Origin: Dysidea avara
Taxonomy: Eukaryota; Porifera; Demospongiae; Dictyoceratida; Dysideidae
Direction of reading: 5' to 3'
NCBI RefSeq assembly: GCF_963678975.1
Contig: NC_089275.1
Coordinates: 30,999,977 to 31,063,976, forward strand
Length of the DNA: 64,000 bases
Made by a program: the position numbers and the translations under genes. Below the pieces are notes generated by a model that was not told the origin of the DNA, did no database searches, and was given only the letters and a program-made list of their open reading frames with translations. Positions 37,001-44,200 of this stretch are shown here, piece after piece; positions within the stretch are counted from its first letter, which is position 1, and each line of letters opens with the position of its first letter.

Positions 37001-39923
37001 ATTTGTTCATTGCTGATCGCTCTAAAGGTAATTGATTTGTTGCAGTTGAACACCTTGCAAAGTGTTTTGTTTGTAACTGATCACTCTAAAGGGTAATTTG
37101 TTTGTAGCTGAACTCTCTCCACAGTGACTTGTGTGTAGCTGAATTCTGTGTAACTGAATTCTCTAGAGAGTGACTTAATTGTAGCTGAATTATCTACACA
37201 GTGCATGACTTGTTTATAGCTGAACTTTCTTCAGTGTGACTTGTAATGTTCTGAATCTCTATAGTGGTATATTTGCTTAACTCTCCACATGGTGACTGTC
37301 TTCTTGCTGAACTGTCTATAAGATTAACTATTTGCAGCTGAACTCCCTACAGAATAACTTGTGAAGTAATAAAATTCTATAATGGAGTAAATAAATTAGC
37401 CGAATGTTCTATTAGGGTGACTGTTCTATTAGAGTATCTCGATCTCGCATTTGCTACACGGAGTTGGCTTTCGAATCATAACTCAGTGGTTTGTAATCCG
37501 ATTCTACTGTACTACTGCAAGGACTTTCTATGAAGATTATTCCAGCTATACACCGATTTTCAGCTCATTGCTCTAAGCGGTTTGCCTAGTACGCGTGAAA
37601 ACTAATACTTTTTTATTCATAAAAATCGATCGCGTAATTGTGACACAGGTTGGGTTTTGTGTCATATCTCCATGGTCTTTATCTCGATTCCTTTCAAACC
37701 ACCAAAAGGCACTCCTACGATGGTTAATGCATCTACATAACAATTTTCAACTCATTCCATGAAGCGGTTTACCCTGTAGGCGTGACAACAAATCGATCTT
37801 GTTTTACGCGAATAATCGGTCATAACTCCTGAACCATTCATCGGATTTGTACCAAATTTGATGCTAGGATTCGCCTTTGGACTCCCTTTCTGTGTGCCAA
37901 ATTTTAAGGCGATCGGAGTACGCGTTTGTTTGTTATAGCACTTTTTGCAAGTGTGCGAAAAGACGAAGAAGAAAAAAACGAAGAAAAAAAAACGAAACTT
38001 TGGCAGCTCGTATCTCGGAAATGGCTGGAGCGATTTCCTTCAAATTTGGAATGTAGACTCCCGTGGCTGGCGGGCAACTGTGTAGCAAATTTAGTTCCAA
38101 TCAGATAAGTGATCACCGAGATACATAGGTGTGAAAATGACGTTTTCGTTCTTCCTGTCAATATACTCACGGTGTGGCGCGCCGGCTTCTTGGGCCGCAC
38201 GACACACTACCGTGTGTCTTGATTATTGTGAATTGGTGACTAGTCTGTGTAATGGGGGCACATTAAATTTACCTTACTTTTAAAACTTGTGTGCCATTGT
38301 GCTATGACCACGCAGTTTTCTACTCCTCACTACTAACAGTTAAATGGCATTTTAATACAATCAACAGAATGCAGACATTTCATTCCAGTAATGAAATATA
38401 ACCAGTTTTGCGATAGGATCTATTTTGTGTGTTTACACACACGCACACACGCACTATATGTTATAGAAAATTGCATTACAATAATCACGTCTAACAGTGA
38501 GATAAACATTTTTGGGTATACCTACATGTCAGTACCTGCTATACAGTAGAGTAGATACTGTCAAGCAGTGATTAGAATGTATTTAATTGAACCCATTTGG
38601 CTTATCACAGCTACATTTTAGGATTAAAGTAGCATATCGCTGATTGGGTGACCATTGTCAATAAGTTCTTTTAGGTCAATGATATCACGTGAATTGAAAG
38701 CCATTATAGACTGAGTTTAAAATTAAGTTATAGCCAGTCTATCCGATTCACATGCACACAGTTACTCATGCCTGCATATTATTCAGTAGACTTGAGGTTG
38801 CGATAGACGGTTCTTTCACTGTCAAATAGTACAGTGCTATACCGGGTTCTTCAGCAGGCTTTGCTTTTTTAAACATGATGTGTTGCCAAACAATTCGCCA
38901 CCTCAGGTCTACTGATACAGGCATGAGTAAATGTGAATCAGATAGATGGCTGCAACTTAATTTTAAACTGAGTCTATAATAGCTTTCAATTGGTTACTTT
39001 TGACATGATATCATTGACCTTAAATTTTTTTGACAATGGTCATGCAATCTACAGTGTATACACCACTCAGTGATGAAATGTTGCCACATGCACAGTAACC
39101 CCACCCTTAATGTGTGAAACCAAAAAAATCCAGTCCAGTAGTCCATTCCAGTATTCCAGTCCAGTAATTAGACCAGCACTACCGTCACTGATCTCTACAT
39201 GCAGCTCCAGACCATTTAGGAAGTGTGATTTATTACTATAATACATATGGCTTAAACATCAAAAAATTCAGCCCTGAAACATGATAATAAAACACCGTTT
39301 AGTTTCTGAGGGTTGTAGCCTCACTGATTTATAATAGTTATGCCTTTCTACTAGCTATAAGTACCCTGGTCATGCTGCACGGGTACCTCTTTGCCAAACC
39401 CTGGATCCGCCCTTGTATTGCATGTAGCTATATGGATTTAAACTTTTAAACTCGAGAGTTAGACTTACAAAACTAGCTACAATGAGCGCGAGGACCATGA
39501 CAAGTGTTAGTGTCGTACCCAGACCTTTTTTTCCCTTTCTTTTGTGTGTGGGAGGGGGGAAAAGGTCTGGTGGACCTTCAACAGTGGTTTTGTGCACCTC
39601 AGGCCCCCACTGAAAAACCGGTGGTGTTGGGAAATGGAATAAAGTTCCAGGAGTCAAATAAACCAACTAGTTTTTCCCTCCAGCTCCCACATACAAAGCG
39701 TCGGTCTGGGTACTGCGAGAACTAGATAACCATTATTCATTTCAACGTGACAAAATCTTAACGTTTAGAAATTTTGCATGCAAATAATGCATTGAGTTTA
39801 ATCAACTTTCTTGCTTGATAATTACTGGCTAACCTGCACAAATGGGGTGTTGGCAGCTACGACGATTAAAACTACCAGAATCGATTTCATGACACCACTG
39901 GCAAGTAATGCTGTAGACTTCAT
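12729..39923 (-). CDS. LACTBL1-like: LACTBL1-like serine beta-lactamase-fold protein, copy 1 (11 exons)
   Basis: Exons in transcript order: 39834-39923, 31893-32054, 29853-29993, 29096-29220, 28723-28878, 27479-27613, 25954-26071, 19756-19846, 18528-18668, 17238-17350, 12729-13061. They total 1605 bp, 534 residues, all in frame with GT..AG junctions. Family landmarks in order: a hydrophobic N-terminus; CPFHP..FEPLPSPIP; IASVSKIF with the SxxK nucleophile (exon 3); [23 protein letters not shown] across exons 5/6; [23 protein letters not shown] in place of KTG; and a 110-residue C-terminal beta-rich domain. Motif order matches animal LACTBL1 proteins. By family it is a serine hydrolase of the beta-lactamase/transpeptidase fold; the substrate is unknown. 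The first residues suggest secretion or a membrane anchor. Exon 1 is the least certain exon. Confidence 0.85.
13149..13327. mobile_element. TA-flanked MITE with central CTCTAATAGAG-type motif
   Basis: Ends CTGTAATTTGC and AGCTAATTATGG beside TA. The interior resembles the element at 4584-4770 read on the other strand, including AATAGAGCAGTCATTCACAT at the centre. In intron 10 of copy 1. Confidence 0.55.
13328..14101. other. Intron 10 sequence of copy 1, nothing recognised
   Basis: AT-rich intronic DNA with no clear repeat ends. A 70-codon open frame at 13875-14087 has no recognisable motif and no copy elsewhere in the window. Confidence 0.4.
14102..14277. mobile_element. Short palindromic MITE
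   Basis: Perfect terminal inverted repeats TAGTTAGACATCGAAACACA and complement enclose a second inverted set (CAGGTTTCTA / TAGAAACC). 176 bp, non-coding, in intron 10 of copy 1. No secure target duplication. Confidence 0.7.
14278..15603. other. Intron 10 of copy 1: degenerate repeat fragments
   Basis: Holds a hAT-type fragment (14800-14930, TTATTATGCTTTTGAG and a CTTTATTAGAG unit) and an ATTATGCCAGGAATAAT fragment near 15290. Otherwise no recognisable feature. Confidence 0.4.
15604..15861. mobile_element. Inverted-repeat MITE (TTTTCAACTAGAGTAGGGA family), copy 1
   Basis: Outer arms TTTTCAACTAGAGTAGGGA / TCCCTACTGTAGTTGAAAA (one mismatch) continue into AAGCTGGAATAG and GATATTAAATCACAGTAAAA. 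The element is almost one long hairpin. A half copy lies at 23590-23765 and a relative at 63207-63559. Confidence 0.7.
16033..16600 (+). repeat. Dispersed repeat family R1, copy 1
   Basis: Shared blocks: GGACACTGGTAAGTCATGCA, TACTGCGGTATGCCAAAAGG, a GTCAGTCAGTCAGTTACTCA run, and AGAAAATTCTGTTAAAT. Inverted copy at 21680-22150; partial copies at 18880-19130, 27770-28070 and 41390-41700. The 65-codon frame at 16114-16311 is part of the repeat, not a gene. Confidence 0.65.
17238..17350 (-). CDS. LACTBL1-like: Copy 1 exon 10
   Basis: 113 bp reading MSVLVSGSVNLESTM then [18 protein letters not shown], the last strand and helix of the beta-lactamase domain. Donor AAG|GTAATA. Confidence 0.88.
17856..18503. 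mobile_element. Tc1/mariner-like non-autonomous element, copy 1
   Basis: Ends TGTGACTGGATTTTGGAAAA and complement TTTTGTAAAATCTGGTCACA beside TA dinucleotides (17854-17855 and 18504-18505). A second full copy lies inverted at 32137-32789 with the same internal order. It ends 24 bp from the donor of copy 1 exon 9. Confidence 0.8.
18528..18668 (-). CDS. LACTBL1-like: Copy 1 exon 9: KGG box
   Basis: 141 bp, [17 protein letters not shown] then [18 protein letters not shown]. The KGG triad sits where KTG or HxG lies in related enzymes. A mariner-like element starts only 24 bp past the donor. Confidence 0.9.
18880..19130 (-). repeat. Dispersed repeat family R1, partial copy
   Basis: Contains TGTGATAAAATATCACCCAA, ACAACATGACAGTATTGGTT and CTTTCATAGAATGCTTC blocks shared with 27770-28070. 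In intron 8 of copy 1. Confidence 0.5.
19756..19846 (-). CDS. LACTBL1-like: Copy 1 exon 8
   Basis: 91 bp reading STYFNSAYGSSKPTTDILPA then KEMGLPG. Separated from exon 7 by a 6.1-kb intron filled with transposons. Confidence 0.85.
19958..21556. mobile_element. Mariner-type element carrying a nested hAT MITE
   Basis: Left end TAGTGAGACCTTTTTAATAG and right end complement CAGTGAAACCTCACTTAGTG beside TA (19956-19957, 21557-21558). Both ends share GGCCACCT/AGGTGGCC and ACTGAGGAGGCC-type words. Contains the hAT MITE below and three tandem CTCTATTAGAGTATTGCGAT units (21065-21130). In the 6.1-kb intron 7 of copy 1. Confidence 0.6.
20394..20720. mobile_element. hAT MITE rich in GAATATTC
   Basis: Termini TAGGGCTCAAATGAATA and TATTTGTTTGAGCCCTA between exact 8-bp duplications AAATAGAT (20386-20393 and 20721-20728). 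Many GAATATTCGAATATTC palindromes inside. Confidence 0.85.
21680..22150 (-). repeat. Dispersed repeat family R1, inverted copy
   Basis: Matches 16033-16600 on the other strand: CCCATGAAAAA..ATTACCCAAAA, GACTGACTGAGTAACTGACT, TTTTGGCATACCGCAGTA and GGTAGCATGCAC. Confidence 0.65.
22504..23323. mobile_element. MULE-like long-palindrome element
   Basis: Arms begin GGGCATTACTATTCAGTGG / CTGAATAGTGACGCCC, then tandem GGACT repeats (GGACTGGACTGGACTGG). 9-bp flanks CAACAGTTG (22495-22503) and CAGCAGTTG (23324-23332) differ at one base. The two halves pair along most of their length, with the centre near 22,910. The 69-codon frame at 22438-22647 comes from the arm. Confidence 0.7.
23333..24033. other. 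Intron 7 of copy 1: half MITE, otherwise unassigned
   Basis: 23590-23765 matches one arm and the loop of the 15604-15861 MITE (TTTCCGTTATGGTATTTTGA, ATTTAATATCATGCACTA). The rest is unassigned. An isolated TTGTAACCAGATTTTTTC at 23903 resembles a mariner-type end. Confidence 0.45.
24034..25040 (+). repeat. Diverged direct repeat pair, possibly SINE-like, with a hairpin between
   Basis: Units at about 24034-24410 and 24652-25030 share a GTGTCTTA..GGTAAGACACCTG head, CTTGTGGACAAT, AATAAACAC and TTGGCACTGGC..CTGCCATTC blocks in order. The head resembles a tRNA D-arm, so a SINE is possible; no clear B box. The hairpin between is listed separately. Confidence 0.45.
24533..24629. repeat. Stable 30-bp-arm hairpin
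   Basis: Arms AGACACTCTCAATAGGCGTC..AGGATT and AATCCTCGAAGACACC..AGTGTCT pair with few mismatches around a 37-base loop. GC content is higher than the surroundings. Confidence 0.7.
25293..25556. mobile_element. Mariner-like MITE (TGTGACCAGATTTTGG family)
   Basis: ATTGTGACCAGATTTTGGAA opposite CCAAAACTTGTTCACAAT with TA at 25291-25292 and 25557-25558. Ends match the 17856-18503 family; the interior differs. In intron 7 of copy 1. Confidence 0.65.
25954..26071 (-). CDS. LACTBL1-like: Copy 1 exon 7
   Basis: 118 bp, YKMATGYGSDGH then [20 protein letters not shown]. The GQMYST..DL signature is shared by LACTBL1 and class C relatives. Acceptor CCAATAG, donor GTATGC. Confidence 0.9.
26072..26831. 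other. Intron 6 sequence of copy 1, nothing recognised
   Basis: No exon-like frame or repeat end was recognised. An 82-codon frame crossing 25888-26136 is exon 7 with its flanks. Confidence 0.4.
26832..26942. mobile_element. Tiny MITE (GGGAGGTCACCTACACC)
   Basis: 111 bp with inverted ends GGGAGGTCACCTACACCTGC and GCAGGTGTAGGCAACCTCCC. A relative at 47681-47836 has GGGAGGAGTCATCTATACTT and ATAGATGACCTCC ends. Confidence 0.6.
27015..27275. repeat. hAT-type remnant with CTCTATTAGAG cluster
   Basis: Four motif units (27030-27145), then the reversed hAT terminus GGCATAATTGCTGCATCCCT as at 6549. The left end is not identified. Between exons 6 and 7 of copy 1. Confidence 0.5.
27479..27613 (-). CDS. 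LACTBL1-like: Copy 1 exon 6: completes YSN
   Basis: 135 bp, starting with the last base of the Ser codon and then NLAYALLGRCI; later YVEKQILQPLELTNTGFDY. Donor is GGAGA|GTTAGT. Confidence 0.9.
27770..28070 (-). repeat. Dispersed repeat family R1, partial copy
   Basis: Shares CCTGTGATAATATATCAC, ACAACATGACAGTATTGG and TTCACTTAAGAAGAAA with 18880-19130. Followed at 28090-28330 by a block also found at 30530-30720 (GCTGTATGTGGCTGTACA, CCAGTTTTGAGACCTGA). Confidence 0.5.
28723..28878 (-). CDS. LACTBL1-like: Copy 1 exon 5
   Basis: 156 bp with [15 protein letters not shown], a strong family signature, then a Cys/Asn-rich loop and PSWTLPSY. The last bases supply the Tyr and part of the Ser of the YSN motif. 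Confidence 0.9.
29096..29220 (-). CDS. LACTBL1-like: Copy 1 exon 4
   Basis: 125 bp reading VIALFQLYDQGHIKSLDDPL, then SHYCLLFSIRDP. It continues the helix after the nucleophile. Ends phase 2 at CTGAG|GTGAGT. Confidence 0.88.
29853..29993 (-). CDS. LACTBL1-like: Copy 1 exon 3: SxxK catalytic motif
   Basis: 47 codons starting PGAVFGIHY and ending TIFRIASVSKIFA. SVSK is the serine-x-x-lysine motif of class C beta-lactamases and related transpeptidases. Flanked by TTATTTAG and GTATGTA. Confidence 0.9.
30034..31208. mobile_element. Mariner-like element enclosing a Tigger-like MITE
   Basis: TGTGACCAGGTCTGGAAAAA and complement of CCAGTTTTCCCAGACTGGGTCACT, with TA at 30032-30033 and 31209-31210. 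The interior includes a partly duplicated block (30130-30230 and 30530-30640) and the nested element below. In intron 2 of copy 1. Confidence 0.65.
30927..31162. mobile_element. Pogo/Tigger-type MITE
   Basis: Ends CAGTGGAACCTCAGTTATCT and GGATAATTGGGGTTCCACTG match the widespread Tigger/pogo terminus. TA duplications at 30925-30926 and 31163-31164. 236 bp. The centre carries two CTCTAATAGAACAGTCA-type units. Confidence 0.85.
31211..31880. other. Intron 2 sequence of copy 1, nothing recognised
   Basis: AT-rich DNA between the nested mariner-like element and exon 2. No repeat ends, exon-like frame or motif cluster recognised. Confidence 0.4.
31893..32054 (-). CDS. LACTBL1-like: Copy 1 exon 2
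   Basis: 54 codons between TATGTAG| and |GTAAGTG. Starts GIPFLAQKM and includes CPFHP and EPLPSPIP, a proline-rich LACTBL1 N-terminal landmark, ending INPNTA. Same length and phase as copy 2 exon 2. Confidence 0.85.
32137..32789. mobile_element. Tc1/mariner-like non-autonomous element, copy 2 (inverted)
   Basis: TGTGACCAGATGTTACAAAA opposite ..TCTCCAAAATCCTGTCACA. The interior matches 17856-18503 on the other strand block for block (e.g. GATCCAAATCGCACACCAGG). Left flank TA; right flank has mutated. In intron 1 of copy 1. Confidence 0.75.
32790..33545. other. Intron 1 of copy 1, nothing recognised
   Basis: Unassigned AT-rich DNA apart from one degraded motif unit near 33295 (GATGCTCTAAATTAAATAGA). 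Confidence 0.4.
34385..37330 (-). repeat. 31-bp minisatellite array B
   Basis: Plus-strand units read AGCTGAACTCTCTACAGGGT then GATTTGTTTGT. About 95 units by length. Regional variants: CATGATGGTTTCTTTGTAG near 34600-35400, and CTTACATTGTGT units at intervals after 35560, which suggest higher-order duplication. Confidence 0.9.
37904..38200 (-). other. Open frame inside composite repeat B (not called a gene)
   Basis: 98 codons; the first ~70 match the frame in copy A (shared FSHLCISVI, HSKFEGNRS), then a Ser/Phe run from simple sequence replaces the copy A continuation. Kept only as a repeat-internal frame. Confidence 0.3.
38645..39050. mobile_element. Palindromic MITE within the right arm
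   Basis: Arms TGACCATTGTCAATAAGTTC / ..TTTTTTTGACAATGGTCA continue through GTCAATGATATCA, AGACTGAGTTTAAAATTAAG and ACTCATGCCTG. The interior nearly completes a hairpin of about 400 bp. Confidence 0.65.
39514..39716. mobile_element. Small TIR element (GTACCCAGACC)
   Basis: Ends GTACCCAGACC and GGTCTGGGTAC, with imperfect extension into TGTGGGAGGGGGGA / CCCTCCAGCTCCCACA. It interrupts a minus-strand frame whose remaining part (39469-39515) codes the hydrophobic stretch TLTLVMVLALIVASF before a GTAAGT donor. See findings. Confidence 0.6.
39834..39923 (-). CDS. LACTBL1-like: Copy 1 exon 1: signal peptide or anchor
   Basis: An ATG preceded in frame by a TAA stop starts MKSTALLASG, then a hydrophobic run (SILVVLIVVAA). 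The exon ends CAG|GTTAGC in phase 0, matching exon 2. No other copy confirms this exon, and a competing hydrophobic segment lies at 39460-39515. Confidence 0.6.
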
Positions 39924-40698
39924 CACGGACGAATAGTCGAGCCTACTCCACCCTTAGGAATTTTAATTAATAATATACTATATCGGGATAAAATTTCCAG
40001 TCTACTCCTGAAACTTTATGCGCACTCAGCAAAATACAAGCGTGTTAAAAAGCAATCTAAGCTTAGCTAGTTGCTTTATGCACAGAATGTTGTATGATGT
40101 GAGTGTATAGGAATTCCCCCGAAGAGTTCCAGGAATGTCAGGCACGCCCCTTAATTGTACCATCTGCAACCAATTATGTGGTTATGCTACAGAACATTGC
40201 ATACAATTGTAGTGGCTATAGTATTATATAAGTAGCTTATGTTGTGATTTGTTATTATTTTGTTAAATATGCTTGTCCATTAATTGGTACCAAAAAAATA
40301 CCTGTAGTGGACATATGATAGACACAGCAAGCACCATGTTAGTAACTTATAGCTACAATATAATATAATTGTGTACATTTATCCCATGTCAGTAATGCAA
40401 CAATAATAGTAGCTACATGGCAGTATGTGATACATCGCGCACACTGCCTATAATCCTACCTATGCTGTAGCTATCATTCATTAATTCTACTATAGCTTAA
40501 GACTGTATGAACCTCACCATAATTATATAAAATGTTATCAATCCTTACTGGCCATATTTTCAGTTGTACATTTTGAATTAGGTGCATTATATATAGAAAG
40601 TAATTTCTATGAAACCAGTGTTAAGGGATAGATAGAAAAAAAACTGAAATTCTCACTTAACAAAAATCTTGTGCCTTTTCAGGGTTGTAAAAACAACA
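39924..40698. other. Region between LACTBL1-like copies 1 and 2
   Basis: About 0.96 kb separates the copy 1 start codon from the copy 2 stop codon. It must hold the copy 1 5' end and promoter plus the copy 2 3' UTR. No TATA box or repeat was recognised. Confidence 0.4.
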
Positions 40699-40704
40699 TT
40701 TATT
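40699..40704 (-). promoter_or_regulatory. Candidate polyadenylation signal of copy 2
   Basis: AATAAA on the minus strand about 183 bases after the copy 2 stop codon, in CAAATAAATGTT. Position fits; use is inferred. Confidence 0.45.
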
Positions 40705-40886
40705 TGAAACACATACTTATACAAGAGTGTACATTATAGTAATAATCAATGCAATGTATTGTAATAACAATTATGAAATGCCTACTATACTGTATATGCC
40801 AGGGTATAGATTCTGATGTGTATAGTCAGGAAAAAAGTTTATGGTAAAAGACTAATGGACTAATAGTATCTTCCCATTTAACAATC

Positions 40887-41219
40887 TTAAGTTGTTCTTG
40901 TAAATTTGCACTGCAAAATTGGAAAAAAGAACCCAGGAGATATCATATGGATGTTTGGTTCATCAAAATATAACCAAGCATTATTCAGTGCAAGCTCTTC
41001 ACCAAGTAAACAGTCCATTTGACTGGTAACAAAATACACCTGCAATTCCAATTCACTGTGATACTTTAGAGCTGGTGTATAGGAGAGGTTATTACTTCCA
41101 TCGCTATAGTTAAAATCAGCATAAAGGATTTTACTCTTTTTAAATATGTTAACAGAAATGGCACCAAATGGGCAAGTGAAGTTTCCCATGTACGTTTCAG
41201 GAATAGGAGGATATGGAAT
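40887..41219 (-). CDS. LACTBL1-like: Copy 2 exon 11: C-terminal domain and stop
   Basis: 110 codons plus stop, [20 protein letters not shown] ... [17 protein letters not shown]. Clearly homologous to copy 1 exon 11 over the whole length, with most changes in the mid-domain KK/SDGS loop. Confidence 0.9.
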   Translation of the reverse strand: MPYPPIPETYMGNFTCPFGAISVNIFKKSKILYADFNYSDGSNNLSYTPALKYHSELELQVYFVTSQMDCLLGEELALNNAWLYFDEPNIHMISPGFFFPILQCKFTRTT

Positions 41220-44200
41220 CTGCAATGAAAGAAGTACATGACATACATGCAGCATGCATTAAGCACACTGTATAAGCAATACAATGTGTTCACCTATATC
41301 ATACAGTACAGTAGTAGATGTATGTTAACAATGATGGGGTTTGCATTTTCTCAAAAAAAATTGACTGGAAATCAGCCTTACAATATTGTGTATTGATTAG
41401 GCATAAACAAGCCCTAATGTGCTTTTAGCATGACATGAAATGGTTCCAATCAATTGATATGAAATTTTAAATTTTCTATTCACCACTGTCTGATGGATTG
41501 ACTTCTTCAGACAACCCTCAACAATGGGTTTGGGCTGCTGATTTTCTCACTGTTTGACATTGCTTCAAACTAGTGCCTTTTGGTATACTCAGTACATACA
41601 ATGCATGCATCATGGGCTTACCTTTGTCCCTTTGTCTCTTATTTCTCTTCACTGACAGCTTAAGGTGTCAATTTGCATTAGTGCGTGGTCTCTTCCTTAT
41701 GTTTGCAATGGGAATCGTCCATACACACTGTGGTGACTGGATGATTGCATAAACACTTCTTGTACTGTTCTTCATTTTTAATGCTGTATAATGGGTTGAA
41801 CATACGGTAGCTGAAAATGAAGCATAATGGTCACTTAACACTTTTCAGTAATTATTGATTGCATGAGCACATGCTCAATGAATACAATAAATCTGGCACC
41901 ATTCTTTCTTTTGATGTGGTATGTGCATTATAATTACAAAATACTGAGCAAGGAAAGTTAAGTCTGATTAGGAAAAAAAGCAGTAGACTAAGTGAAATGA
42001 GTGAGTTCACCTACACATAGTACTAGACTATGTGTTAGGGATTAAATTTCCTAGCAGTCCACTATATCATCAAGTGTTGGTATAGCTTCCCTTACCTTTT
42101 TCTATGATCTCCTTGCAATTTCTAATTTGTGTTGCACTTGTTCCCATACAACATTCCTGCCTTACTGTATCTAAGTTGGTTAGAAACCACACACTTTTTT
42201 TGTTGTTGAAGATTTAATAATATGCACCTTCGAAAAGTATGATTTATAAGTATGAATTCCATATCCATTAAGGCAGCAATAGTGCTAGTATGTACATTGT
42301 TACAGTACATGAAATTCATACTGGATCAAACCACAGTACATGTAATGCTGAGCTGACATGGAAAACAAAGTTTTCCCATTGTGGTGGTAGTTACTTCCTA
42401 ATGTTGTGAGTATATTCAAACTTCTATACTTCAGTATATTAACCTAACCTTTACAGCTGCATTGGAGACCATAAAATCATGGAATGCTGGTATCACTGCA
42501 TTGTAAGCAGCTTGCACTGCACTATCAAGGTTGACAGTACCACTGACCACCACACTTAGCCCTGTAATAAAGAAACTAACTACCACCATAGTTTTGCAGA
42601 AGATATGAATAACATTTATACAATACTAATGCATGCCTTATAAGTTCAGTACATTTGCACAACCCAGTAATAATTAATATCAGTATATAACTAGTTTAAA
42701 TGCAGCAATGCAGTTATTATGGAATGTGAGCAAAGAATAGCTTGTCAGTTCAAAGAATTATTATACACAAGAAAATTATAACAATTGCATGTATTATACA
42801 AATTATACATATTTTCAGATCACTGTACAAGGATTATGCACAGTTAAATGGCTTCATATATGTGTACATACACTGAAAATGTGTCACGCTGAAAGTTGAT
42901 GGTATGAACGCTCATTGTGCAATAAACTATGTCTGCATTTGAAGTATTACTTTTGACCAGTGTACATACATACCCAGTCCCAGCTCAGGGATATATCCAA
43001 ACATGGCAGAGTAGCCAGGAGCATCTCCTCCTTTACCACGTACAAGATATGAGTCTATGAAATTCATCTCCCATGGAGTACCAAACAATGTATTGCCATC
43101 ATAGTTCAAAAACACTGTATGTGAAAAGATGTTGCTTTTGTATAGTATGCATATGCATACACATACAGACAGACATTCATTATGCACATATATATTTACA
43201 CACACACACAAGTACAAGTTACAGTTGATCTGATGTAGTTAACTTTAGATGTGAAACAGCTATGATTTACTCCAATATGAAGTATAACTGACAACCAAGT
43301 CACATTCAAGACACGCTGTAGTGTTATTAGAAAGAGTTCAACAGAGATCATATATCAAACTAACATATTTTGATATTGTACTAAACTCTTAAATTTGTCA
43401 ATGTTATGCTTGATGTATGTCTGTGCATGAATTGAATGAACTAGTTCTTTGTTAAATCATTAAAGCAGCCATATCCTCTTCGTTTGAAATGGGTGAAGTT
43501 CAACAATAGCATAACATATGATTGTGATGAATTTTCAACCCATTTAAAATCAGAATCAAGTACAATTCATCCTGTCACTTTTACCTCAACAGACTTCCAT
43601 GTTTGTGGAATGCTCTGGATTTATCATTGTTTAATGATGTTTAGAGACCTAAATATTCAACACATTTTCAAGAACATAACCATTGTAGTTTTCATGCTGT
43701 TTGTCCTTGTTCTAGATGTAATCTCACACTTCTCTTGCACAGCTTAATTAACGGGTGCAGGTAGGCCATACTAGCACGTCAACTGCATATACATGCATGT
43801 ACAGTATGTATGTTTTATAGGTATAGCAAAATCATAAATACATTCCACCTAGGAAATTTAAACATTAAAAACTTTGAAGTTGAATGTGAGTGCTTTATTA
43901 GAACAGCTACTATATTTCTCTAACTACTGTATTATGGTGACTGTTCTGTTAGAATATCTTAATCTTGGTGGATTTCTGAGCGTGGGCCCAGGCTCTTACA
44001 CCCCTGAATTACATTAGTAATCAATTAACTGATCTAATTTTTAAACAATAATACATGTATATATATACGTATAGTTGTACCACCAATATTACTGTATAAT
44101 CATTCACCTGGTAATCCCATTTCTCTTACTAAATTAGCTGGTAGAATTTCACTTTTAGGTTGAGAAGAGCCATATGCAGAATTCAAGAAAGTTGACACCT

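Larger units (their letters stand above)
33855..38208 (-). mobile_element. Composite repeat with 31-bp minisatellite, copy B
   Basis: Inverted relative to copy A: hairpin (33855-34180), spacer (34181-34380), minisatellite (about 34385-37330), dispersed motif (37400-37445), then the unique segment to CGACACACT. It lies in intron 1 of LACTBL1-like copy 1. The array is longer than in copy A. The 102-codon frame at 34088-34396 crosses hairpin and spacer and is not a gene. Confidence 0.65.
33550..39175. mobile_element. Long-palindrome element that encloses composite repeat B
   Basis: Left arm 33550-33853 (TCTAATCACTGGACTGGACT, TGACATGTAGGTATACCC) pairs with right arm 38440-39175, which itself holds a MITE at 38645-39050. 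Termini with tandem GGACT words resemble the MULE-like elements at 1723 and 22504. No secure target duplication. Confidence 0.55.

Noticed and set aside
39370..39666. 98-codon minus-strand frame read as one protein
   Set aside because: It lacks an ATG start and its first half is a GTACCCAGACC-ended transposon. Only the hydrophobic tail is discussed, as a possible lost exon.
43484..43747. 87-codon plus-strand frame with a hydrophobic end
   Set aside because: It lies within copy 2 intron 8 on the opposite strand, with no motif and no counterpart in copy 1.
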